Assembly: GCA_023014485.1 (NCBI GenBank)
Contig: JAJOZX010002364.1
Location: 148,501 to 212,500 of the forward strand
Origin: Bathynomus jamesi
Taxonomy: Eukaryota > Arthropoda > Malacostraca > Isopoda > Cirolanidae
Reading direction: 5' to 3'
Length of the DNA: 64,000 nt
In this document: one piece after another, positions 21,244 to 31,410 of the stretch
Layout: each line of letters begins with the position of its first letter
How positions within the stretch are numbered: the first letter of the stretch is position 1
Program-made: the position numbers and the translations under genes
Notes under the pieces: model-generated
What the model was told of the DNA's origin: nothing
What the model saw: only the letters and a program-made list of their open reading frames with translations
Databases searched by the model: none

Positions 21244-24200
21244 AACCGTGAATGACGATGAGGTACACCATCCCATCATCGATATTACCTAGATGACAGT
21301 GTAGTTGTGATTACAGATTCCAACCCAGCTGACGAACCCTCACCAGCGACACCTCCACCACGTGGCAGTTCAAAGCGGAGGCACGATGATGAAGAACCTT
21401 TCACGTCAGAGATAAAACGTGCCAGGATGCACCGGTTGCTACCCCAGTAATAGAGCCCCAGCCCTCTACGTCTTACGAACAACCCACACTAGCTCCCTCC
21501 TCAATTAAATTTGTACCCCTTATTCCTGTTCAATTCCGGGTACATCCTCCACACCAGCAGCTTCTCGTGCTGTAGAGGAAGGTATAACATTCGAACTGGT
21601 GCGCACCGCTAACCCCACCCCGGCCCTGACTAGAAATCGGTACGTAGTCAGGGTTGACCCTGGAACCCTGTATAGCAACGGTGTTGAACACGGACTGCGG
21701 CGCGTAGTTGAACGTATTGTGGAGTTTGCCCTTCAGAACCGCGACGAACGTGAAGTCCGGACGAGGTTGTCCTTCGGGTTCGGGTCAGTGACGGGGATGT
21801 AGATGATTTTTGGGTAGTAATACCATTCAGACGCTTGGCCTGTAGATATAGAATATATCTTGGGCGTATAATGCAGGCCTCTCAAAGTAGTACAGCCTTC
21901 AATATGGACAACTTCACGGTAGATATTGACAGAGTATTCCGGGTTGCGGGTCATAGTGCCACACCTTATACTCTTAATTCAATTCTCCTATTTACAGAAA
22001 GCATATAAACGTCGATCGTGGTTGCGGCTTTATAGCAATAGTCTTAGCTCATATGTTTACTGTGCTAAATACATGGACAAAAAATTTGGTTGCCTACGGT
22101 TGTGCAGCGTGCTTAAACTGGCTTCAGATTGTAAGCTTGAGTTTGAGTGTAATATGGGCCCTGAAGAGCTAAGAAGGGTAGAGCAGGAAATGAATGTTCG
22201 TATAGTTGTATTTGGAATGGATGATCATCGTAGGACTGTGTATATTTTTAAAAGCTGTGTGAGAGATCGTACAAGACCTCTACTTATTTTAGGATTGTCA
22301 GGGTCAACGTATCTCCCCATTCGCAATATAAGGGCTCTTTACGCTAGTTATGATAAAAGTCGAAAATATGGACGGCATCATGATTTGTGTAAGGGATGTC
22401 TCGAGTTTGTGAATGATAGTGAAGAATTGTAAGGAATGTCACATGGTTTGTGAGCAGTGTAAGAGCCCCAAATGTGAAGGTCATGTAATGTGTGCAGACG
22501 TACATTTTTCAATAATAAATGCTTTGAGCTCCATAAATTGAATGGCACTTGCAGGAAAAAGAGAATCTGTGAATGTGGTGTTTCACACAATGGATAATTG
22601 GGAGAAATCCAAGCATAAATGTGATGAAATTCACTGTCCTACATGCCATGAGAAATATAAGGCGGATGGAGTGAAGCAATAACACTGAAGCATGTATATT
22701 ATATGAAAGACGCTAAGCCTAAAAATAGACCTTGTATAACCGTGTACTACGATATAGAAACTTGCACAAACCCTGAAACCAAAGAGGTTATCCCACATCT
22801 ACTCGTAAGCCAGACTATCTGCGATGAGTGCATGGAGTTTGAGTGTGATGAGTGTCACAAATGCAGTAAACAGACAAACGTCTTTAAAACGAATGCACAC
22901 GACAGCCCTGTGAAACTCTGTGTCCTCTATTGTCAAGTCAGCGGACAAGTTCAAACACTTACTGTGTATATTCTTGCCCATAACGGGGCAAAATTTGACA
23001 CGAGTCGTCGGAGATATTTACGGGTGATCCCTTGAAAAGAGGAAACAAGCTTATACAGATGCAAATAAGGGGAAATGTTCAGTTTAAAGATACTTTATTA
23101 TTCACACCATGTAAACTAGCCAAGCTACCCAAGGTAATGGGTGTAGTCGCCGAAGTTTCAAAAGGGTATTTCCCTTACACTGTCCTCACGAGCGACACAT
23201 TAAATTACATAGGACTACCTCCCTCCAAACAATACCTTAACTACACCAACATGAGTGATAGTGAGCGTGAAGATTTTGACCGCTACTACAACAGTTTTAA
23301 TGAAGCTAATCCTTACAATATAGCCGATGAATGTGAGCGTTATTGCGTGAATGATGTGCGCGTGCTTAAAGTATATTTCCAGGTCTTTAGAAAGATGAAC
23401 ATAGACCGTTTCAACTGCGATCCGCTGCAAGTGCAACCACAAGTGCAACCACAATCGCATCATTGTGCTTTACTGTGTTCAAGAACAATTTCATGCCTAA
23501 AGACACCTTAGCCATCATTCACAGAAACAACCCTCGCAGTTATGGGCACAAGGCTATTTACTGGCTCATACACATACAGCAGCAGACCGGAGTATACATA
23601 AAACACGCCCGCAACACGGAGAAGTACCCACTGAGATCAATGGTCGTGTTTTTTGGGTTGATGGTCTAAGCGAGGACTGTGCCACTGGTGAGAAGACTGT
23701 GTACTACTTTAACGGTTGCTGGTGGCATGGATGTCCACGTCCCGAGTGTGGAATCGTAGATATCCACGGTAGATCTCCTGCCGATAGTCTTGTATGGCCC
23801 CGCACCCGCGATCAGCTTATAGGCTCCCAGTTCACTCACAAGATCTTGTGGGAGCATGAGTATGATTCACGGATGGAAACAGATGGACAGTACCGCGAAG
23901 AAATAAACACCATCAAGCGTTCAATGGTGTTGGATCCTCTCGAATGCGGTGATAGCTTGTTCGGAGGGCGTACAAACCCATTCAAGCTATACTTTCCACC
24001 TACGAAGGGCGTGAAACTCCATTACTACGACTTCTGTTATTTATATCCGTACGTGATGAAGAACAATTCGTACCCCGTAGGTGCACCTGAAAAACTGGTG
24101 GGACCTGACCTGCCCACCATCGATGTGGTCTCAACAAACTTGAACGGGTACTATTTCGGTCTTTCTTTCGTAGACGTGCTCCCACCTCGCGATTATGGAT

Positions 24201-25304
24201 GCCGATCTTACCCGTCGTCATAGATCACAAGCTCATGTTCCCCCTGTGCGTGGAGTGCGCAGAGGAGAATAATGGGACCTGTAATCACACAACCAACCAG
24301 CGGAAGATCAGAGGTGTATATACAAGTCCTGAGCTGTCCCTAGCCGTCTGCCATGGTTACAGAATATTGAAGATATATGAGGTGTGGAGGTTTCAGAAGC
24401 TACCGAACCTTTTCATGCCGTATATAAATACTTTTTTGAAGGATAAGGTGGAAACATCAGGCTACCCGCGAGGGGTTGAGAGCGAGGGTGAAAAATTGGC
24501 GTATATTCAGCGTTACTGTAACCGTGAAGGGATACAACTTGACCGAGCCCAAATTGTTAAGAACCCTGGCAAGCGCTTTAGTGCAAAGTTTTGGGGCAAG
24601 TTTACACAGAATACAGGTAAGGGGAACGTTCATTTGGCCCAAAGTTAAAACGAGGTGTGGGATTATGCCAATGCCCCCGAGAAAGAGGTTGTGGAGATCG
24701 TGAATATTGGTAACACATACATAATAAAGTACATCATCACCGAACTGGCCACAGATACCTCACGGTTAGAAACATACCTGTAGCCAGCTTCACAACGGCA
24801 TATGCAAGCATCAAGCTTTGGGGACTACTGCACTCTCTTGGGCGGAGGGTGCTGTACGCTGACACAGAGAGCGTTATATTCACAGAGAGGGAGGGTGAAT
24901 ACATGCCGCCTATTGGGGAATTCCTCGGAGAGTTGACGACGAGATCAAGGACGAGTATGGTGATGGTGCATACGCTGACTCCTTTGTATCAACAGGGCCA
25001 AAAACTTATGGGGTGCGGGTGAGGGTGGGGGGAGAGCTGAAATATATTGTGAAGACGAAGGGCATCACGCTTAACCTGGCGAACCGACGGGTTGTTAACT
25101 TTGACTCGTTGAAGGAGCTAGTGTGCTTAGAAGATGAGGGTGACCAACCACCCCAACTGACTGTAGGAACCCACAATTTTCGGGCACAGAAACTGGGGTG
25201 TGAAGGAACTTACGGGCACAAAGGTGTGTCGTAACACCTATAGGAAACTTTACCAGGTGCCTGGCACCTATGATACCGTACCCTTTGGGTACCATAGTAC
25301 CTGA
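21244..25304 (+). pseudogene. PolB: Protein-primed family B DNA polymerase, copy A
   Basis: This is the replicative polymerase of the element. It begins after an acceptor (TTCTTCCACAG, AG at 21242-21243). The N-terminal linker has SSKRR and a proline-rich part, then a Cys/His-rich region. Exo I is YYDIETCTN (about 22745), Exo II LAHNGAKFD (22972), Exo III YCVNDVRVL (23342). Palm motif A is YDFCYLYPYV (about 24030) and motif B is shortened (AKFWGKF, 24585). Motif C is YADTESV (24850), followed by KTKGITLN (25045) and an end at FGYHST (stop 25302-25304). At least eight frame changes occur. In intact family members the protein exceeds 1000 residues. Confidence 0.9.
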
Positions 25305-25556
25305 ATGTCATATATGTCTATTGTTAACGATATGTTTATTTATTACGTATATTTGAATATGTAAATGTTTCAATTAGGGTTTTATTTTCTCCTTTGTGTG
25401 TGTGCGTGCGCGTGCGTGCGTGCGTGCGCGCGTATGTACAGGAAAGTCATAAGCTCCGCCCACTGTAAAATCAATCAAAAGGTCACGTGACTCCTGCTAC
25501 TACCTGGGCATATCTCTATCCCTGCGTGCCCAGTTGGCCGCTGCAAGCCCTGGATC
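25305..25556. other. Intergenic tract with (GT/GC)n and CACGTG
   Basis: Holds alternating purine-pyrimidine (GTGTGTGCGTGCGCGTGCG, 25395 onward), which could adopt Z-DNA. It also holds AAGCTCCGCCC at 25451, like the AAGCTCCGCCCC upstream of the early promoter in copy B, and a GGTCACGTGAC palindrome at 25482. It may be the control region for the ORFs to its right. Confidence 0.45.
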
Positions 25557-26147
25557 ATGGACGTATATTTGAAGAATTCTCACGTAGACGAAAAATAGTG
25601 ATGGCGACTTTTGAATTGCGTGTTCGACGTTTATGAAGTTGTATTCGGTAAAGCCCCCCTCTCCTTTGAGACTTTTAAGGCTACATTGAACCTCGCGAAG
25701 CTTGAGGAACAAGATGTTCAAATACTCTATGGATATTCTGGCGAGAGCATTGCCGAATTTCGCGGCACAAATGATGTAATGGACTACGTTGTAGGGCTAA
25801 AAAGCGTACACATACCGTGAGATGAAAGAAACAATGCGTGCAGAAGAGAAGCAACGGGTATGGGTAGTGAGTCTTGTTGATGAGTGGTGTAACAAGCGGT
25901 ATTATGTCATGCTGCATCATACCGAGTACGCGTACACTGCGGCTGAGAATGTAAACCTTGTCATCATGGACAAGCTAAAGTACTTTTACCACTATATTCA
26001 TATATATCATGACGAGGTTCGCAGTGAGGTTGTAGCTAAAGGCTTGTGTGAGGTTTTAATAGAATTTAGAGATGAGTATCGACTGTTAAACAAAAACGAT
26101 AAATATGAGCACATGTTTCTCTCAAATAGTGCGCCGGATTGTTAATG
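25557..26147 (+). pseudogene. Unrecognised ORF downstream of PolB (1)
   Basis: Two open stretches (25611-25820 and 25822-26145) read as one protein of about 180 residues with a frame change near 25805. The second part is rich in charged and aromatic residues (EWCNKRYYVMLHHTEYAYT, EVLIEFRDEYRLLNKNDKYE). No signal peptide, membrane segment or family motif was recognised. Placed after PolB on the same strand, it may be an accessory early gene of copy A. No counterpart survives in copy B because that end is missing. Confidence 0.4.
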
Positions 26148-26978
26148 TGTTTAGTTTGTGGAAATGAACGTCTAGTGCGCATCTCGATAAAACATTAAAA
26201 CCGATATTGACCCATGTATTGGAAAATTGCCCGGTATAATGGGTACAAGTACTCGCATGATTCTTTCATGCTGGAACAAACCCGTACATGAAACATTAAC
26301 GCTTGGTATGATTCACTCTACACCTGTCCCCCAGCCAAATAGCGCACCGGTTGTTCATAGTCATCTCAGAGCTTGACCCGACTGGTTGTGCACTCTCACA
26401 ATAGAAAACGATGGAGCTTCCTTTGAGCAGCATTCTCAATGCCGTATACGACTTGTCCGTAACGAAGTCATTGCGTGTGTTCAGACGCAAAACCGGTGCC
26501 ATTAACTATGTACTTGAAACGACTTGTAGACAAGCAAACTCTGGTAAACGTAATGTTGTTTAAGTGTTGAGGAGATGAGAAGTGGGGTGAGGATCGTTAT
26601 AAAATACTTGCAGGTGTAGGTACAAGACGAGAACAGATTAGTGATACCCCCTCATATGCCATTGTTTGTACGTTGTGTATAAATAACGATCAGCCATGCA
26701 TTGATATACGACTGATGTGGAAGAATGTAGCTGATAATAATGTTCTTGTCTCCACGCGAAACCGTTTCGTCCTCGACAGAATGTTTGAAATCGTCGGTTT
26801 CCGCAAGCTGAAGCCTATGTTAGACGCACGTATTAAGGATATGGTTTATTTTGATACGGTTCTTGAATGCGCATACACCGCTCTGCTCGACGGGTTTATC
26901 GAATGTAGGAATGAACATGGCGAGAATGGTCTAGAGCTGGATGCTTATTTAAAAGGTTTAGACTTCGAAATATCATGA
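26148..26978 (+). pseudogene. Unrecognised ORF downstream of PolB (2)
   Basis: The right part (26673-26978) is open for 101 codons, with IDIRLMWKNVADNNVLVSTR and DARIKDMVYFDTVLECAYT. Codon-like continuity extends upstream (about 26600-26672) and, in shifted frames, over 26400-26560. A C..C pair (CLVCGNERL) follows the preceding gene at about 26145. I do not recognise the family. The high Asp/Asn/Arg content and lack of repeats suggest a decayed true gene more than chance. Confidence 0.4.
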
Positions 26979-27059
26979 ACTTTGGTACAAAGGACTTGAG
27001 CGGTACAGGCAGAGCTCGCCTACACTGTTCACCCTGAAAAGTTGTATCTTTATATAATG

Positions 27060-27374
27060 AGCAGCTGTCGTTACGACTTAGAAGATTATTTCAACTGCCG
27101 CTGTGCGTTGTGAAGAAGAGTTCACGATTGAAAGGCTCGGATCGGTAAGAAAAACACTCGATTGGAAAGGAGTGTTTATAAATTTTAATTTAATAGTGAT
27201 GTTGCGGCTAACGACGCCCTCTTTGTGCGTGCTTTTGATTGTATTTTGTCCGTGTTTAAAGATAATTTGCCAACCAATTGTAAAGTGGGCACAAAAATAG
27301 TATTGAACGAAATGAAGGCCTTTTACATTGAGTATAGGCGCCCGCACACCTTGAGTGGTGAAATGATGTGAAAT
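27060..27374 (+). pseudogene. Unrecognised ORF remnant (3)
   Basis: Two frames together look coding: CRCALCEEEFTIERL near 27095-27135, and from about 27193 in another frame FVRAFDCILSVFKDNL and IVLNEMKAFYIEYRR, ending at TGA 27370. The function is unknown. It is the last sequence attributable to copy A before the junction. Confidence 0.3.
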
Positions 27375-27424
27375 TGTATTTATTGTATAGTACAAAGCAA
27401 CAACGATGTAACTGTAGACTCGAT

Positions 27425-27515
27425 GATAGCCGGACCGTTGGTCGAAATACGATTGGCCGACAGACAACTGGTCGACAGGACAACTGGCCGACAGACAACT
27501 GGAAAGGCGAAGAAT
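27425..27515. repeat. GGCCGACAGACAACTGG tandem motif at the junction
   Basis: The phrase GGCCGACAGACAACTGG occurs twice (27453 and 27487), with a related CGACAGGACAACTGG between, preceded by GGACCGTTGGTCG. Such short repeats are common in subterminal regions of FLYWCH-bearing MULE-type transposons, and a FLYWCH finger lies just to the right. The assignment is inferential. Confidence 0.4.
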
Positions 27516-27651
27516 CAAACATGAAAAATAGAAAGTTTGTAGTACTGTATATCATCATTTGCAATATCGGCTCTCTTTCTGTTAACCAACGAAAATATCA
27601 GGACTTAACCTAACCGATCGTCAAGGGCGGACAGTTGCCCTAACCGGTCAT

Positions 27652-27813
27652 TCAACAATTTTCCCGTAGATTTCGATTAATTTTAAGCAACTGGTATAGA
27701 AAAATTGTTTTCACTCTACCACTGCACCCTTTGCGCTTTTCACATCTCCAATAAATTGTATTTTCTCTTATTCTATCAACCAAGTATGCGAATCCTTCAT
27801 ACAGAAGTTTTCT
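27652..27813 (-). pseudogene. FLYWCH zinc-finger fragment fused to PolB of copy B
   Basis: The minus-strand frame continues from PolB without a stop into KLLYEGFAYLVD....YWRCEKRKGCSGRVKT, a FLYWCH-type finger (F/L-Y..G..Y...WRC..C...). It ends at a stop near 27652. FLYWCH domains are typical of MULE-like transposases, so this looks like the N-terminal coding part of an inserted or recombined transposon. The usual C-terminal H-x-H pair of the finger is not seen before the stop, so the finger is incomplete. Confidence 0.65.
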
Positions 27814-29639
27814 AGCGAGAATATACACAGTCATTTTTTTTAACTTGTCGGCTAACTTGACAATATAGGACACAAATAGTTTCACAGGACTATCGCGGAC
27901 ATTCGTTCTAAAAACATTTGTCCGTTTACCACATTTGGGGTACTCGTCACATTCGATACCCATACACTCATCACAGATGGTCTGGCTCACAAGTAAATGT
28001 GGAATTACCTCTTTGGTTTCAGCGTTCGTATATGTTTCTATATCGTAGTACACAGTTATACAAGGGTTATTTTTAGGCTTAGCATCTTTCATATAACATA
28101 CATGCTTTACTCCATCCGCCTTATATTCCTCCTGGCATGTAGGACAGTGAATTACGTCACACTTGTGCTTAAATTTTCCCCAATTATCCATTGTGTGAAA
28201 CATACCACATTCACAGATTCTCATTTTCCTGCACGTGCCAATTGATTTATGGAAATCAAAACAGCTATTATTGAAAAATGTGCGTCTACACACATCACAG
28301 TCTCTCTTCTCAGCGTCAACTACACGGCTTTCACATTTGGTGCTTTTACACTGCTCACATACCATGTGACATTCTTTACAATGTCGCACAATATCATCCG
28401 CAAACTCGAGGCACCCCTTACACAAATCATGATGTCTCCCATATTTTCGACTTTTGTCATAACTCGCGTAAAGCCACCTTATATTACGGATGGGGAGATA
28501 CGTTGTCCCTGACAATCCTAAAATAAGTAGGGGTCTTGTACGATCTCTCACACAGCTTTTAAAAACATACACAGTCCTACGACGATCATCCAGCCCAAAT
28601 ACAACTATGCGGATATTCATTTCCTGTTCTACCCTTCTCAACTCTTCAGGACCCATATTACAGTCAAATTCAAGTTCACAGTCTACAGCTAGTTTACGGG
28701 CACGCTCCACGACCGTAGGCAACCAAATTTTTGTGGCCTGTGTATTTTGTACAGTAAACATACGTGCTAAGAGTACTGCTATAAAGCCGCAACCACGATC
28801 GACGTTTATATGCTTTCGGTAAATAATCGGAGAATTGAAGTTAAGAGTATACGGTATGGCACTATGACCCGCAACACGGAATACACGGTCAATATTTACC
28901 GTGAAGTTGTCCATATTAAAGGCTATACTACTTTGGGCGGCTTGCATTATACGTCCTGATATATATTCTACATCTTCAGCCGCCAAACGTCTAAATGGCA
29001 CTATCATCCAATAATCGTCTACATCACCGTCATCTGACCCGAATCCAAAGGACAGACTCGTCCTGACTTCACGCTCGTCGCGGTTCTGAAGAGCAAACTC
29101 TACAATATGCTGTACAACCCGGCGTAGCCCGCGCTCAATTCCATTGTTATACATGGCTCTAGGGTCGACCCTGACTCTATACCGATTTCTAGTCAAGGCT
29201 GGGGTGGGGGCTGCGGATCGCACCAATTCGAGCGTTATAGCATCCTCAACAGAACGGGGGTAGGCAGATGAATTAGGGGGTATATTAGCGGAAGGTGCTG
29301 CTGGGGGGCCTGTTGCGTAGGAGGTTGATGGTTGGGGCTCTATTATTGTAGACTTAACAGAACGGGGGGCGGCGGATGAATAAGGGGATATATTAGCGGG
29401 AGGTGCTGCTGGGGGGCTTGTTGCGTAAGAGTTTGAGGGTTGGGGATCTATTACCGCTGCAACAGGCGCGTATTTCGGGCGCTTTATACCTGACGTGGGG
29501 TTCTCACACCTCCGCTTTGGACGTGCTACTGGTATCGCTGGTGAGGGTTCGTTGGCAGGGAGGAGATCACAACTACACTGTCGTCGAGGTCATCCGTAAT
29601 GTCAATGATGGGATGCTCTACCTCATCGTCATTCACGTT
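27814..29639 (-). pseudogene. PolB: Family B DNA polymerase, N-terminal half, copy B
   Basis: The frame opens after an acceptor (TTTTTCTCTCACAG, AG at 29640-29641), as in copy A. It passes an acidic stretch and a proline-rich linker with a 108-bp internal duplication (29249-29460). The conserved N-terminal domain follows (ALTRNRYRVRVDP; NVDRGCGFIAVLLAR). Then come a Cys/His-rich region (HDLCKGCLEF, HCKECHMVCEQC, CDVCRRTF, HCPTCQEEY) and Exo I YYDIETYT. It is cut at TVYILA, where Exo II should follow. Exo II/III and all palm motifs are missing, so no polymerase activity is possible. A lesion near 29560 shifts the frame. Confidence 0.9.
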
Positions 29640-29659
29640 CTGTGAGAGAAAAAGCAAAA

Positions 29660-29666
29660 TATAAGG
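29660..29666 (+). promoter_or_regulatory. Candidate late TATA box, copy B
   Basis: TATAAGG lies 69 bases before the ATPase ATG. The same box and distance occur in copy A. It is only about 20 bases from the PolB splice acceptor on the opposite strand. Confidence 0.45.
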
Positions 29667-29728
29667 AACAGCACTCAAAATTTGTAATATTTTGTAAATG
29701 ACCCACTTAGGAGTGTGACGTGTTAGAA

Positions 29729-30358
29729 ATGGACTCTGTAGAAAAATTCAGATTCACGAGTCCATCCACATGTATTATATCTGGACCTACAGGATGTGGT
29801 AAAACTGTGTTTATGCTTAAAATCATTAAAGAAAAGGGAGAGATGTTCTCGAAATTTGTGCATAAAGTTATATGGTGCTATTCGACGTATCAATCAGTGT
29901 TCAACGAGTACCAAGATGATATTTTGTTCCACAAAGGCGTATATGACGTTAATTCGTTAAAGGGAAATGAACATACAATAATTGTAATTGACGATCTCAT
30001 GTTGGAGATGGATAAAACGTTTGCCGAGACATTTACAGTATTCTCCCACCATTTTAACATAAGCGTGTTCTTCATCAATCAGAATCTATTTTTAAAAAAT
30101 AGATACATGCGCGATGTGTCGTTAAATACGCAATATCTAGTCTTATTCGCGCAACGTAGAGATGTATCACAAATTGGGGTATTAGCCAATCAAATGTTCC
30201 CGAATCAGCGTAAGGAGTTTTTGGAAGTTTATAAAGAAACTACAAGCACGCGTTACGGATATTTGCTTTGCGACCTTCATCCGCGAAACACGTTTAGAGT
30301 GCTTCTGCGAACGAATATATTTCCAAACGAGCCTGAAACGGTGTATATTCCAGAATGA
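29729..30358 (+). CDS. ATP: A32-like genome-packaging ATPase, copy B
   Basis: An intact 209-residue frame encodes the motor that drives DNA into the capsid. Walker A GPTGCGKT sits at residues 19-26 and Walker B IIVIDD at about 84-89. The NQNLF motif follows about 50 residues later, and an Arg-rich LFAQRRDV region beyond it may act in trans as an arginine finger. Size is normal for Polinton ATPases (about 200-230). An upstream in-frame GTG at 29720 adds three residues, but the ATG at 29729 is the expected eukaryotic start. Its stop overlaps the next start as ATGA. It is first in the late cluster. Confidence 0.92.
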   Translation: MDSVEKFRFTSPSTCIISGPTGCGKTVFMLKIIKEKGEMFSKFVHKVIWCYSTYQSVFNEYQDDILFHKGVYDVNSLKGNEHTIIVIDDLMLEMDKTFAETFTVFSHHFNISVFFINQNLFLKNRYMRDVSLNTQYLVLFAQRRDVSQIGVLANQMFPNQRKEFLEVYKETTSTRYGYLLCDLHPRNTFRVLLRTNIFPNEPETVYIPE

Positions 30359-30676
30359 CAGAGACTAAAGAAATACCGTGAATTAATAAAAATCTATCAT
30401 CGACTGCCCCGGGCAATGCAGCAGATGTTTATTAAAAATATCGACGCCGACTTTTTAAAATGCATCTGTGAAATCTGTCTTAACGTTATAAATTGCAATG
30501 TATCAATGAAAACCCATCAGAAGGCTCGCCTACGCCGCTACAAGAACATAATACGTGCACTCGCTCGTAAAAGTCAAACTGTAGCGAAGAAAAAACGAAT
30601 TATTGTACAAACAGGAGGGTCATTTCTCCCCATCTTATTTTCAGTTTTGGGTCCTTTACTGACTAGATTAATATAA
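30355..30676 (+). pseudogene. Conserved small Maverick protein (ORF86), copy B
   Basis: By comparison with copy A the ancestral start is ATG 30355, overlapping the ATPase stop, with a small indel in the first few codons. An internal ATG at 30416 gives an open 86-residue protein: LKCICEICLNV, then a basic segment (ARLRRYKN, KKKR) and a hydrophobic GGSFLPILFSVLGPLLTRL tail. The pattern is one I associate with a recurrent uncharacterised Maverick protein. The single hydrophobic C-terminal segment suggests membrane interaction or packing into the capsid. It ends TAATG with the next gene. Confidence 0.7.
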
Positions 30677-31410
30677 TGAAGAAAGTGGTAGTGATTCCCC
30701 ACGAGGTGTACGCTTCACTGCAAAGGAATCCAGACACGGATCTAGATCCCCGTAAAAGCAGACTTAAAAGAATGGAAAGCGAATTGCTAGCTCTATTAAA
30801 CAGTGAAAAAACACCTGATGAGAAAAGAATCTTATACCAAGAAGCTCTGCAGAAATTTCTTCACGAGTACGAAAATTATAAGAGCCCTACAGAGATTCCT
30901 GTGGTTATTAGGCACAGCACGGGGGACGATGGACATGGCGACATAGGATCTGAGCCCGATACAGCTGACCAACCAAAAAGATTAGCCACACATATCGAAC
31001 ATGTATTAAAAAGCACCCTCCCACATACATTGATGAGTAAAGGCTTAAGTCTTTATAATCTATTGAATGAGGATCCAGCCATACAATGGACCGATACAGG
31101 CGAGCTCATTGTGGAAGGATCAAAGGTACAGGGATCGAATATCGTAGACATTGTCCATGATCTGGTGAGAAAGTGGGATAGGCCATCACCATCAGGATGG
31201 AAGCATATTAAAGCAAGACTACAACAAATAAATGTCCCTAAAACGTTGATAGGAAATCTGAACAGGTTAAAAGACTTGGAACATGCAACGCATGTGACAC
31301 AATTGAAGACGCCGTCACCCCCGGCGGTAACACCTTTGAAGAGGAGAAAGAAGAGGTTAAACCAACCCTACCCACGTGCCTCTAAAATACGCAAATGGCT
31401 AACGTATTAA
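30676..31410 (+). CDS. Conserved 244-residue Maverick protein of unknown function, copy B
   Basis: An intact frame. Residues 1-85 are helical and charged (KSRLKRMESELLALL, likely coiled coil), residues 90-125 are acidic and disordered-looking, and residues 125-215 form a compact domain (LYNLLNEDPAIQWTDTGEL, GSNIVDIVHDLVRKW, NVPKTLIGNLNRL) seen in many Maverick elements. The tail is basic (RRKKRLN), as in nucleic-acid-binding proteins. I know no assigned function. It starts within TAATG and overlaps the integrase start by 16 bases, implying tightly coupled expression. Confidence 0.8.
   Translation: MKKVVVIPHEVYASLQRNPDTDLDPRKSRLKRMESELLALLNSEKTPDEKRILYQEALQKFLHEYENYKSPTEIPVVIRHSTGDDGHGDIGSEPDTADQPKRLATHIEHVLKSTLPHTLMSKGLSLYNLLNEDPAIQWTDTGELIVEGSKVQGSNIVDIVHDLVRKWDRPSPSGWKHIKARLQQINVPKTLIGNLNRLKDLEHATHVTQLKTPSPPAVTPLKRRKKRLNQPYPRASKIRKWLTY

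Larger units (their letters stand above)
13861..27390 (+). mobile_element. Endogenous Maverick/Polinton (adintovirus-like), copy A
   Basis: A 13.5-kb block carries the diagnostic set of this group: protein-primed type PolB, retroviral-type integrase with chromodomain, A32-like packaging ATPase, adenain-like cysteine protease, double-jelly-roll MCP and penton. PolB and two short 5' exons lie on the plus strand; the other seven or eight genes form one minus-strand cluster. Almost every gene has frameshifts or small deletions, so this is a fossil. Boundaries are estimated from gene content. I found no convincing terminal inverted repeats or target duplication. Confidence 0.85.
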
